The position numbers and the translations under genes are program-made. 64,000 nt of DNA from Calliopum simillimum (Eukaryota; Arthropoda; Insecta; Diptera; Lauxaniidae), in contig OX638369.1 in the NCBI GenBank assembly GCA_951812925.1, forward strand, positions 61,952,228-62,016,227, read 5' to 3'. Below are positions 21,994 through 33,414 of this stretch, piece by piece. The notes beneath the pieces are model-generated. The model did no database searches and was not told where the DNA came from. It saw only the letters and a list, made by a program, of their open reading frames with translations. Every line of letters begins with the position of its first letter. Positions within the stretch are counted from its first letter, which is position 1.

Positions 21994-24900
21994 CACAGAA
22001 CGAAAAAACTATTGTAAATTTACCTAAGTTTTCTTAGATAAAAATTTTTGAATGGAATTCAAAAAACTTTATTATATTACCTAAGTTCTTTGTAATTTTA
22101 TACATGACTTAGGTTAGAAGATTTTAGGCAACTTACCTAAAAAAACTTAGGTGTTTTGCCTAAGTTTTATAAAGCAATTTATCGAAGAACTTAGGAAATA
22201 TTTAACTAAATTCTTCGGCAATTTTCCTAAGTTGTATTTTTTGATATCTCATCGTTTCATTTGCGTGACTTTAATGTCACACATAAAATTTTTTATTTAG
22301 TTTTGACATTATAAAAATTTGACCATGGCAATGAAATGGAAAATAAAGATACTCAAGATTGGAGAATAATCCAGCAAAATGTGTATATATACCAGGGGTT
22401 AAGTTAAGAAAAAGTTATTACTGCAGAATTTTTTTTGTTTTTATTTGCAATTTTTAGCAACATTTTTTTAATGTCTTATTCAAGTGATTAATATTAAATA
22501 GCAAATATCATGGCAATGCACTATAGGTCAAAAAGTACACTTTTTGGCCAAAAATCATAACGTCCATATTATCATGGATACCGACTGCAAATGTAGTTTT
22601 TATGTTGACCCTAGACTAAAAGAACAATTCTGAAAAAAATCTTAACCCTTGGACTACCGGGTCAAAAATGGCACGTAATAAATTCTCTAAATTAATAACA
22701 CATACCAGCAAGGTTTTGTTTTTAAGCATTTCCAAAGTAACTTTATACGTTGAATCCGAATCCGAGGTCAGAACTGACCCACCGTTTCAGGATTTGGAGA
22801 TATTTGAGGTCAAACTGATGAAAAATGGCTATCTTCGCTATTTTTGAGGTTCGATGTAAACTGCACAAAATTTTCATTATTTTTTTTTACCAAATTTATC
22901 ACGTAGTTCTGTCATGTTTCTTCAAAATGAGCTCTTAAAAAATGCCTTACAATACTTCCTTTAAATGTTATGGCCGATTTAAGATGACATGTCGTGACAT
23001 CTTGAAATCCCATAAAACGGGTAAAACGACACAACTTTGGATTTCATGATATCATTTTAAATCTGCAATAACTTTTGCAGAAAGTATTTTTTGGCACTTT
23101 TTAAAAACACATTTTGAAGGTAAAGAGTGGAACTCAGTAAAAAATTATGCAAAAAACATAAAAAAAAAATGTTGTGCAGTCTACAACTAACCTCAAAAGT
23201 ACTTATTTTTTGTATATTAACCTCAAATATCTCTATTTTTCAAAAAACCTAATGCAAAAATTATGCACATTTTTACCCAAGTTACTTGAATTACTAGTAT
23301 CTTCAATATTTTCTAATAAAAAATTGAAAAACAGCTTCTTCGTTTTCTGTTTTGTCTGTCTTTTGCAACCAGACTTCGAATAAATCGGGATTGCGGAAGA
23401 AAAGTTACCTGACAAAAAAATTCATTAAAAAAAAAACGGGCAAAATCGGGCAACTATATTTCTAAATAACATTAACAAAAGAATCGTCTTACTGGTTTTG
23501 GATTTCTTAGGACTAACAAATTCAAACAAAATTTTAAAAGCTTACACGAAGTTCAAAATTTAAAAAAAATACTAAAAGTCAGGGGTCTAATTTGAATTTT
23601 AAATTTTTCCACAGAAAACCAAAACATATTTAAATGTTTTAAGCTACATTGCATTATACATAGCATCATCAATTTTATAAATTTTTATTTTAGAAAAAAA
23701 CTAATTATTTTAATTACTTTTTGTTGATTGAAAAAAAGAGCTAAAATCACAACTTTTTCGAGTTATCTCAGTAAAATGCAAATGCATCAACTTTGACACA
23801 TCGCTGAGGAACGGAAAATTATTTTACCCCAAAACAAAAAACATTTTTGCTTGTATTGAAGTATTTTCCGTTACACTGCATGAACAAAAACTCTATAGCA
23901 ACACTTGTAAAAATTGGATTTTGGCCAAAAAAGTGTGCCTTTTGACCTATAGTGCAATGGTTCAATTTAAAATTGAAAATTTATAGCGAAATTTTCTTCG
24001 AATGCATTTATAAAAATATGTTTAAAATAGAGTTGCCGAGTACTTATTGTGGTTGCTACATTTTAGCACAAATTGGTGAGGTTAGACAACTAAAACAACG
24101 GTTATAAGCAAAATAAAATGAGTATTTAGTTTCAACGATTAACGCAAAACAAAGTAATATGAATTTGGGTGAAAATTATTATTACAATTTTTTACAATAT
24201 TCTGAAGTTATTACTGCAAATTTGAAGTTACTAGAATCGCCCAATGGTCAAATCTATTAAATAATTTTGATACTTTTTGGACAGTGTTAGTATTTTTTTG
24301 CTGTTTGGTACAAAATAGAAAAGCTCATTTATCATCCCTGGTACAATGTCAAAAATGTAACGGAAAGAAAACAAAAAACATTTTTGTCTTTCTCTTTGTG
24401 TTGTATCCTCTTTTCAGCTCTGTGTGAGCTGTTGTTGTTAATATTGAAAAATTTATGTTTTACTTTACCTGGCTTAGTGGCAAAATATTAAAATAATTTT
24501 AACTTTGTGCTCATCTACACACAAATACCTTTCTAATGGTGTATAATTTAAAGTCGATTACCATTTCTAACATAGTAAAAAAAGACGGACAAGTTTTTGT
24601 CTTGCGTATTAATATATAGATTACTGCAGAAATAGGGTATTACTACAGCTTAATTCAATGCCTGATATAAACATAACATAATTTTTTTTTTATGTGCTTT
24701 GTCAATGGAAAATTGTAGCCAAAAGTCTGAATGGAACATTACTGGCTATTGAATAATAGCCATGGCGGTGAATGTGGTAATAGTGGCGTAATTCCATTCA
24801 AGGGAAAAAGTAATGTAATACACATTATGTGCATAATAGTCGACTGTTTGACCAAAATATTTCTTTCAAATTAATGTCATCAATTCTATAACATCAACTG

Positions 24901-25611
24901 AAATTTCTGTGGAAACAGACCATTGGTTTATTGATTCTAACAAAATGCCAGCCACTATCAATGAACGTCCATATTTATATCTACATACATAAGTACATAC
25001 TTATGTATATTATTTTCGACTTTTAAATTTTTTACAGAATAGATCAATGGCGGCTGAAGTTATTAATGTAAACGTCGATATTTGATATTTTTACCAAAAC
25101 ATATTGTATGTTCCTAATTGGATGTCTGTACCGAAGTTTCTTGTGGTCCATTAATATAGGATTGCAAAACTTGTTGGATAAATTTCGTTGTAAAACTGAT
25201 AAGCACATATAAATAAATGAAATGATAAAATATAAAGTAAATGGTTTTTAGTTTTCATTCTAAGATATTTTACAGCTCTTCATATAGAAATATACGAATA
25301 ACACCTAAGAAACTTAGGCAAATATTTGTTATATTTTCTAAGATAATTTTGGTAAGCTGCCTAGGCTGATTTGGTAATTTACCTAAGCAGCTTTGGGAAT
25401 TTACCTAAGTAGCTTTGGCATTTTACCTAAGTAGCTTTGGCATTTTACCTAAATATCTTATGTAAATTGCCTAAGTAAAATTTACATAAGTTTTACCTAA
25501 GTTTACTTTGTAATATTGCCTAAAAACTTGGCTGGAGCATATAGCCCAAGTTCTTAGGTAAATTATACTCGATTTTTTGGTGAATTTTCACAAGTTTTTC
25601 GTTCTCTGTAG
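21994..25611. mobile_element. 3.6 kb inverted-repeat element with CCTAAG subterminal arrays
   Basis: Ends CACAGAACGAAAAA (21994) and TTTTTCGTTCTCTGTAG (25611) are inverted repeats. Both subterminal regions are packed with TTACCTAAG motifs in both orientations (about 22020-22210 and 25300-25560). A ~31 bp tandem unit, GCTTTGGCATTTTACCTAAG, occurs near 25395-25450. Clusters of short motifs beside the ends resemble transposase-binding arrays of hAT, CACTA or P-type elements. No transposase is seen. Boundaries are good to a few bases because the target duplication is unclear. Confidence 0.65.
22518..23955. mobile_element. Nested 1.4 kb element with GCACTATAGGTC ends
   Basis: GCACTATAGGTCAAAA at 22518 and its inverse ending at 23955 begin ~38 bp inverted repeats that continue through ACACTTTTTGGCCAAAA. 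AAT flanks both sides (22515-22517, 23956-23958), a possible 3 bp duplication. The interior is AT-rich; open frames at 23174-23383 and elsewhere have no motif. The CACTA-like start and 3 bp duplication suggest CACTA or Harbinger, unresolved. Confidence 0.7.
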
Positions 25612-25995
25612 TTACACTCTTCCTTATCAAAATATCTTTTCATATTTTTCCAATAGCATTCTTATTTTCCGACTTATGATCCTTTGAAGATAAGATATTT
25701 TAGCCGCCATACAAAAGACAAAATATTTTGGGTGCGTGGCATATCCCATATATTTATTTTAGGGCATTCTATTTCACCAAAAAAAAATTTGAGTTTTTGA
25801 TATTTTTCTATACCATTCGATGCTTTCCAAGTTTTTTCTTATTATTATTCTCATCGGTTTGTTTATCATTTTGAAAGCATGACCGTTAGAAGTGAAAAGT
25901 TACAATTTTCATAACAAAAAATAACTATGAATAAAAACATCGACTAAAATAATAAGATTAGATTGTTGACCGAGCAGGGATCGGTCTCCAGGTAC

Positions 25996-27105
25996 TATAT
26001 ATTAGAGGACAAAATTAAAGAATTTTATTGACACATATTTGATAATTTCTTCTTTCAAAGTATTTTATCAACTTGAATTAAGGTAGGTATGTAAAAAAAA
26101 ATAATATCTCAAACTTTAAATAACCCAAATATTGCTTTTATTTTCGAAATTACAGCCTACTGTAAAACTCTAAAACTACACCACTTTGGATAAAAACTTG
26201 TTGTCCCAAGATCAAGAAAACACGCAAGGAACAATTCTCTACAACACCTTGGCCCATCTTTTCCTGTCTTTTGACCATTTTCTTTTTTTCCAAAAACTAT
26301 GTTTAAATTGGTTTAAATATTTTCATACGGAAAATTTCACTAGGAATCACAAAAAAAAATGTATTAAGACTTAAAAACAATGCATAAGAATGTAATAATA
26401 AGTAGTGCAATAAATAAGAATAAAAAAACATCCTACTTCAATTTATATACTTTTATGTACTTCAGTGAACTTTGTTCTGTATTTAATTCACACTATCACA
26501 CGGTGGGCAGGAAGAAGTGATTGATATCAAAAAAATTACGAGAAAAACTGAAGATAAGACTCTGGTAGGAGCCAATCAGAGATAAAAAGTCTGTTTAAAT
26601 TAAAATCTTAGCTGAAAATTTTCATGAGATATGGCATTTTTACTAATTTGTTTGTTTGAGTGTTAAATTGGTTCTATATGTATGAAGCAAAATTTACATC
26701 GGAAAACACTAGGGATACTATACGTGTATTCTCGAAACTAATCGGACAACCCACGTGTAAAGTAACAGTTTTGCCCGCTTCGATCTTCCACATTAGCACA
26801 CGTTTTTTCGACCGCTGTTCCACCATAAGGGGATTCGTTTGATCAATTTGAAAAGGCACTTGAGTAACTATGTAAGTATTCATTGTTCTTTTTTTTTTTT
26901 TTGGAAAATATGCATACATTCTTGAGATAAAATGGCATAGCAAAATTTAATTGACGTTTTAAGTTTAAAACATTCTGGTTGAAAGAATCCGAAAGATAAT
27001 AAAGTTTTTGAACATCTTGTTGCTTGTATCTTTGGTTAAAAAAGGTTATTTTATGAATACGAGTATTCTGAGTGCAAGCCTTAAGCATTTAATTTCTAGC
27101 AATTT
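25996..27105. other. 3' flank of paralog A and unrecognised sequence
   Basis: 25996-26060 continues the 3' flank shared with the other transporter copies. Beyond that no gene is recognised. At 26660-26943 both strands are open (60 codons on +, 89 on -) and a GTAAGT donor-like site lies at 26873. This could be an untranslated first exon of the intact transporter, but nothing else supports it. Confidence 0.35.
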
Positions 27106-27109
27106 CTCA

Positions 27110-28568
27110 ACCATTTTCCGTTTTATTTCATTTCGTTTATTTCAATAAAATATTAGTCTATGAAATTATCTTACAGACTAATTTAACAATTTATAAGAAA
27201 AGCTAATAAAAAATAAATATAATCTTAGGATAAACAAGTTATTAATAATAAATGTTTATTTAAGAATATAAAAAGAGTATGCTATGAGTATATTATAAAT
27301 AACAGTTTTTTAAATTCACTTTTTGGAATAGAAAAATCGATTACATGATTTGAAGAGATATTATTAAATTCAGTTAGAGCCCTTACAATTGGACCATTTG
27401 AGGAATAAATTTTCGAAAGACTGGTAAAGAGAATAAATTGCTGTGGCGTAGAAATCTAGATGGAACTTTGAAATGTATTCGCTCTAGTAAATAAGAGCAG
27501 TCAATTTGGCCTCCAATAATATCAAATATAAACATTAATGAAGCTATCATTCTCCTTGAATGAAGAGACTGAAGGCCTATCAATAAACATCGAGAATTAT
27601 AAGATGGCACTGGTTCTGAAAAAATAATACTATTAAGAGCAAATTTAAGAAACTTTTTCTGGACTCTTTCGAGCCGGTTGCAGTGCACTGAAAACGATGG
27701 ATACCAGATTACGGACGCGTATTCTAGTTTTGACCGAACATAAGAAGTATATAGTATCATTAAAATCAGTGCTATTTCGCCTAACGAAAGCCAGCATAGA
27801 GTAGCATTTAGGGATTATGTAATTAATATGACTCACAAAAGTAAATTTTGAATCAAATAACACACCTAAGTCCAAAATTTCATTAACTGATCTTACAGTT
27901 GAGGTACCTAAATAATAAGACGAAGCTAATGGTAGGACCCCTTTAGAAAAAGTTACATGGAATCACTTTGAAATATTTAAAAACAGTTTGTTTAGTGTGC
28001 ACCAGACAAATAAATTATTTAAATCATTTTGTAGTGCATTCATGTCATTTGAGTTATTTATTTTGAGGAATAGCTTTAAATCATCAGCATAAAGCAAATA
28101 CCTTGAACTCTTGAAGCAAGATCCAATATCATTTATAAAAAGCAGGAAAAATAGCGGGCCAAGAATGCTTCCTTGCGGAACACCGGAAGTAGCAACAAAA
28201 AAGTTATATCTTACTCCATCAACTAAAACAAAATTTAACCGATTTTCCAGATAAGATTTTATCCAATCTAAAAATTTGGAATGAAAACCAAACTTGGACA
28301 ACTTAGCAAGAAGAATTTTATGAACGACCTTATCAAACGCTTTCGAAAAGTCAGTGTAAATCGTGTCTACCTGTAAGCTGTTAGAGAATGCAGAGATGCA
28401 ATAATCAGAAAAAACTGCCAAATTTGTTACCGTTGATCGACCTGCAAAAAACCCATGTTGAGATGGATTTATTGCAGATTTAACGGCAAAAAATAGCTTC
28501 TTCTTGACAATACTTTCAAACAGCTTTGAGACAGTGGATTGCTTAGAAATAGGCCTATAGTTAGACAC
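27110..28568 (-). pseudogene. LINE reverse transcriptase, 5' broken
   Basis: On the minus strand 27963-28568 encodes RT blocks in order: NYRPISKQSTVSKLFE, NPSQHGFFAGRST, YTDFSKAFDKVVH, SGVPQGSILGPLFFLLFIND and LLYADDLKLF, whose YADD is the catalytic pair of aspartates. The C-terminal part follows in shifted frames (27645-27875 and 27383-27760: LDLGVLFDSKFTFVSHI, YVRSKLEYASVIWYP, LERVQKKFLKFAL). These blocks fit the Jockey/CR1 group of non-LTR elements. Frameshifts make it inactive. A GAAAT-rich tail near 27110-27150 marks the 3' end. The element is cut at 28568 by another LINE. Confidence 0.88.
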
Positions 28569-28569
28569 A

Positions 28570-29700
28570 TTTGTATTTATTTGTATTTATTTATTGCAAT
28601 ATATTAGTACAATAAGAAAAATTCTTTTGCTGTACAACGTATTAAAGTGACCAGTTACATATTATTGAATAAAGTTAATCAAATTAAATTATTGAAATTA
28701 TTATTGAATTTGAGAAAACAAATTAAAAATAAATATATATTAAATAAAAAATTTTAAATAGCTTTACATTAAAATATAATAAAAAACACTAACGATATGA
28801 CGATAGATGCTCGGATATCTTAAAATTAGATGAGTCTATAATCTTATAAGTCTGTAGCTAATTAGAAGAAAAATATTCAATGACCAAATGCTTAGAACTG
28901 TTGAGTACCCTAATGTTCTTCAGATTATTAGGCAGAGAGTTCCAAATTCTTATAGCGTGGATGAAAAAAAGTCTAGTAGAGTTGTAGTAATTAAATTGCG
29001 GAATGATTAAGTTATGAGATCTATTGGATAAGCTAAATTGTAATTTTTCAAAAAGATAATGCGGTGTCTTAGAGTTCATCAGTTTATAAAGGAAAACACA
29101 GTTTCTTGCCAAGAGATAATTTTCAAGTGAGCACCCAAGGATCTTTTCTTTCCATGAAGAGATATGATCATATCTACGTATTGAGTAAACATATCGGGTG
29201 GCATTATTGAACGCTACTTGTAATTTGTGAAATGATTTCGAGTCCAATTTACTGTAAACCACATCAAAGTACTTATGTAATCAAAGGAATTAAGAGACAC
29301 AAAACAAGTCTGCGCTTAGTTTCAACTGGAGTAAAATCAGCAGACAAACGAAGGCATCGTAGAGTCGAGTAGATTTTACCAACAACAGAATTGATATGAT
29401 CACAGCATGTAAGAGACGAATTGAGAACATATCCAAGGCATGTAGTTTTATTGACCAGTTTAAGTTGGGAGTTACCAATAAAAAGAGGAGGAATATCGTT
29501 GAGGTAAGGAATTTTACGGGAAATTGGTAAAACGTGTGATTTGATAGGATTTAAACAAAGTTTGTTTTCTATGGCCCATCTGTTAACAACAGCTAAATCC
29601 TCATTAACTCGATAACACAAGTCATCAATAAGTCCGATTTGGCGGGAAAAATATATTTGTATATCATCAGCATAGGCGTGGTATTTTGGTAATAGTTGTT
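28570..29700 (-). pseudogene. Second LINE, 5'-truncated, RT tail only
   Basis: It reads on the minus strand from just before YHAYADDIQIYFSRQ (RT catalytic loop) through NKLCLNPIKSHVLPISR, LGYVLNSSLTCCDHI and the C-terminal YFDVVYSKLDSKSFHKLQ to RNLKNIRV-type ends (frames 29273-29722 and 28858-29262). A CAAATA/AAATA-repeat tail lies at 28570-28600. The YADD context differs from the neighbouring LINE (DIQIYF versus DLKLFL), so it is another family, inserted into the first and truncated within RT. Confidence 0.8.
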
Positions 29701-30600
29701 TTAAAATAACTAAAACACTCATTTAAATCATTAATTTGATGAAGAGTAGCCCAATCAACGGCTCTAACTTCATTATTTAAAGCGTTAAAATCACATAATC
29801 GAAAATTAAAATTAATTGAATTTATATCATTTAGAATATAGTTAAATTTATAGTATTCTAAATCAATTATTAACGGTAAATGATGCATATCAGTTTCTGA
29901 TATAGGAAAAGGACATTCATTTAAATTAACTTTGATATTACCGCTAATAATTTATTTTTGCAAAAATTTATCTGTTTAAGATCCAAACTGAAAAATCCAT
30001 CAATTAAATGAATTTCATGTAGCTTATTAACATTGTTAGGTATTAGGACCAGTTCATCATCATTCTTGAACGCCCAATTAATATCGCCTAAATTGAAATC
30101 TCCTAATACGCACAAATGATTTTCGTTATTATTGTCTATAGGTAAAAACATAATGTTATCTGTATGAGCAGCATATAGATCAAACGAGCTATTTGGAGGA
30201 ATATATGAAACTACAATAAAAAGAGAATTTTTCTCAATTTGGATCTTAACACAAAGCTGATCTAGAAGAGAATCAGAGTTATTAAGACTTACAAAACTAG
30301 AGTATAGTGAGCACTTAATAGCAATTAAAACCCCACCGCCTCTAAGACAACCAGTTTTAACAGGGTCTCTATCTTTACGATAAACAATAAATTAAGTTAG
30401 ATCAAAAATTTCACTATCATAAAAATTACAGTTTAACCAAGTTTCGACTAAGACGTAGACATCATACTCATTATCAAGAATAGCAGTTCTTACAGTACTT
30501 ATTTTTGTACGCATACCAGACATATTCTGGTAATAAATTTTGAGTTGGCTTACACTCGAATTGGCGGACGTTGTTGTTGAAGAAACTACAATTCCACTAG
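29667..30600 (-). pseudogene. LINE apurinic-type endonuclease domain
   Basis: On the minus strand from about 30560: LKIYYQNMSGMRTK, YVLVETWLN, GCLRGGGVLIAI, VVSYIPPNSSFD and LCVLGDFNLGDINW, ending in VDWATLHQINDLNECFSYF. This is the EEP-type nicking endonuclease of non-LTR retrotransposons, with GDFN as a core catalytic motif. A TAA near 30392 and frame changes break it. It probably belongs to the LINE whose RT is at 27.1-28.6 kb, separated by the insertion at 28570-29700. About 150 residues between endonuclease and RT are missing. Confidence 0.82.
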
Positions 30601-30969
30601 AGGTAGTTTCGTACTATTGTACCTAGATTTTATCTCGCTGAGAGTAAAATTTAACTACAATCAATTGTCCGCGACTGTGCCATATGCGAAAGAGTCATCT
30701 GGCCACTCCCTAAGATGAATCCGCAAATGATCCCCAGGAAGGGTCCACAGACGACTGCGCAAGAAGTTTTCTAAAGTGAAAAAAACTTGAAAAAAAAAAT
30801 CTATAAAATATAAAATGGCGATATAAAAATAATTTCGTAAGAAACTGCAAATTTTTGTACAACAATCTGTCAAAATTTATGTGCCGTTAAAAATATACCG
30901 TGTAGTTTGACATTTTGCTTTATTAATTTTTTCGAAATTTCTCAGGATCTGACGTCATAACGTAGGCGG
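30601..30969. other. Possible LINE 5' sequence, unrecognised
   Basis: This follows the endonuclease at its 5' side. It has moderately balanced composition around 30650-30770 and no recognisable domain. Confidence 0.3.
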
Positions 30970-31690
30970 CTATCTTGTGTAGTGTAAAACTCGTCTTAGG
31001 TGTAGGTTATTCGTGAGGAAGTTCGATTTAAAACCATCTTCCAGAAGTCTTAGGCGAATCTTTTTTTTATCCGTTTTGGACCCTTTTTTGGAAATTAATT
31101 TTTTTTTTTGCACCAATCGATGGGGAAAGGTCGAAAATATATTTTGGACATAACCAGAGTTGGCTAAGTGACCGATTTCGGTCCAATTTTGAAAAAAAAA
31201 AATAATATTGCTCCTTTCGATGGGGAAAGGTCGAAAATAAATTTTTGACATGACCAGAGACATGACCAGAGGTGCCTCTGACCGATTTCGTCCCATTTTT
31301 GAAAAAAAATTTATTGCTCCAATCGATGGGGAAAAGCTGAAAACATATTTTGGACGTGACCAGAGACGTCCCCGATCCGTCTAAGAGACCGATTTCGTCC
31401 CATTTTTGAAAAAAATTTTTATTGCTACAATCGATGGGGAAAGGTGGAAAATAGATTTTTTTTTTGGACCAATCAATGGGAAAAGGTCGAAAATATATTT
31501 TGGACATAACCAGAGTTGACCGATTCGGGCCCATTTTTGTAAAAAAATTTTAATGCACTAATCGATGGGGAAAGGTGGAAAATAGATTTTGGGCATGACG
31601 AGAGGAGTCTCTGATCCTGCTTAGTGACCGATTTCGGGCCATTTTTGAAGAAAAATTTAATTGCTCCAATCGATGGGAAAGATCGAAAAT
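30970..31690. repeat. Tandem repeat, unit ~105 bp
   Basis: CGATGGGGAAAGGTCGAAAA recurs at about 31118, 31219, 31326, 31433, 31564 and 31669 (some variant), each followed by TATTTTGGACATGACCAGAG and CCGATTTCGTCCCATTTTTG. The minus-strand open frames here encode the same peptide over and over and are artefacts of a stop-free unit. Confidence 0.85.
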
Positions 31691-31813
31691 TTAAGTCACA
31701 CAGACTTCTATCCAGTTGACACAGAACTCATGGTCACACAGACCCATTTAAACTTTAAATCATACAAACTTGTATGATATTATGTCAGCTCGCATAGAAC
31801 CCTTAGTCACACC

Positions 31814-33404
31814 CAGTGGCGGATCTAAGTAATTTGCCGCCCTAGGCACTTATTTTTTTGCCGTCCCCCTTCAGATTTTTTAAAGTAAAAGAAACTTTAA
31901 TGAAAACATAATAAAAACAAAAAAATAGGTTGCATTAACACTTTAATAATTTGTATGTTTAAATACATCGTTTATTCATACATTAAAAAATTTTTCGTCA
32001 AATTTTGTTAAGTGCAAATTGGTGAATAATAAATATCTTCACAATCTATTTCAAGGAAAATATCTTTTTCTATTGTTAAAATAGCAATTTAATTTTTGAC
32101 TCGCTTTAGAACAGAGAAAGACATTTCAGCAGTGGAATTGGAAATTGGTGCACATAAGCACATTGTACATGAAATGTCAATATTTGGGAATAATGTGTAG
32201 AGATCATTTCTCCGAAGAATTTGACGCAAATCATGATACAAATTTTGTATTAAAGCTTTTTCAGCACAATAAGACTTGAACTGGAGAAGTTCGTCACTTA
32301 ATCGTTTTTCTAAATCTTCAGGAAAAAAAACTTTTTCGTAATAGTTCAGCTTTTTCGCGTAGTTCATTGTTTCCCAAGGTTGCCATATCAATTAGACCGC
32401 CAAATTTTTCCAGAGCCTTCACATATAACACAGGTCTTATTTTTATATCACAGATCAACTGATCTAAAATTACATTGAATGTAGAAATTCTGAAATTATC
32501 GCTGCCACTAGTTTTCTCATCTCTTGTCTCACCAAACTGCAATGCACACGTTCTTTTTCTTAAAGAAACTGTTTTGTATTCCTTAATGACAGATATCTCT
32601 TTTTTTTCGTAGAGATCAAATTCGTCACGAGTAGCTTGAATTATACTGATTAGGCCATCGTACAGTTCAACCACTTTCCCCAAGTTTTTTTTTTGACATA
32701 TTGCAAGATCGTGTAACGGCGTTAATTTTTTTTAATACAAAACTCCATATACACAAAAGAAATGATGTTTCTTATTTAATTCTCATACCTTGAGCTTCAC
32801 ATCGTACTTCACCTTTTTCCTTGGAATCATTTTCAATGGCTTCAAGAGCTGTGTATATTTTGGGTAATTGTTCACGGAGAACACGAACCGCATCACTATG
32901 AACCGACCATCGCTTGCGGCCGCATAATTCATTCTCACGAATTCCCGTGATAAGAGTTCTTAAGCCTAAGTATAATCATTTGTTCTTATAGAACAATATC
33001 TATTCCCATTACTCATTTTGCCGCCTCCTATAGTCCATTTTGCCACCCCCTACAGTCCATTTCGCATTTGATAAGAATTCTTTAGCTTATAGTCCTTTGT
33101 TCTTATAGAACAATATCTATTTCAATCACTCATTTTGCCGCCCTGTGCATTGAGTAACTTTTCTTAAATATCTTTAATATTCTTCTTAATTTAACCGAAT
33201 GGTACACTACATGGTTGTTTTTAATCGGTTAAATCGTCCATTCGTATTGCTTAAATAGTGCCGAATTTAAATGTTTTCAAAGTACCATTTAGGTAAAATA
33301 AAATCAAGTTCATTACTTAAATTATAAAAACTTTTTTTTATCACTCCGAAAATTTGCCGCCCTAGGCAGGGGCCTACTGGTGCCTTAGGGTTAATCCGCC
33401 ACTG
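31814..33404 (-). mobile_element. hAT element, degenerate, with 8 bp duplication GTCACACC
   Basis: CAGTGGCGGATC at 31814 pairs with GATTAATCCGCCACTG-type end at 33404, and GTCACACC is perfectly duplicated (31806-31813, 33405-33412). The left end continues GCCGCCCTAGGCACTTA and the right carries the same GCCGCCCTAGGCA motif inverted. Length 1591 bp, shorter than autonomous members. Confidence 0.92.
32089..32990 (-). pseudogene. hAT transposase, ZMYM1-like type, fragment
   Basis: Minus-strand frames, in order: ELCGRKRWSVHSDAVRVL and LPKIYTALEAIEND (about 32985-32790), LRKRTCALQFGETRDEKTSG and LNVILDQL-like (32318-32683), and the C-terminal dimerisation block LFPNIDISCTMCLCAPISNS / TAEMSFSVLKRVKN (32089-32391). 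The last is the typical hAT C-terminus of the ZMYM1-like family. Frames are separated by stops and the N-terminal catalytic part is missing. Confidence 0.85.
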
Positions 33405-33414
33405 GTCACACCGA

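Larger units (their letters stand above)
19820..25995 (+). mobile_element. Helitron-like element, copy 2, expanded by nested insertions
   Basis: It starts TCTTCTCTTCTTATACGAG at 19820 and ends with hairpin GACCGAGCAGGGATCGGTC and TCCAGGTAC at 25995. The site is A^T within GTTA^TATA of paralog A's 3' flank, the empty form being visible at 53715-53730 and about 6046-6060. Its own sequence survives as 19820-19856, 21075-21993 and 25612-25995. The remainder is a foldback hAT-type element and a 3.6 kb inverted-repeat element. It is a non-autonomous, noncoding relative of copies at 7466, 35600 and 52305. Confidence 0.75.

Noticed and set aside
30970..31534. Overlapping minus-strand ORFs with repeated IYFRPFPI-type peptides, looking like a repeat protein
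   Set aside because: The peptide repeat follows exactly the ~105 bp DNA tandem unit, which by chance has no stop in that frame. Composition is noncoding.
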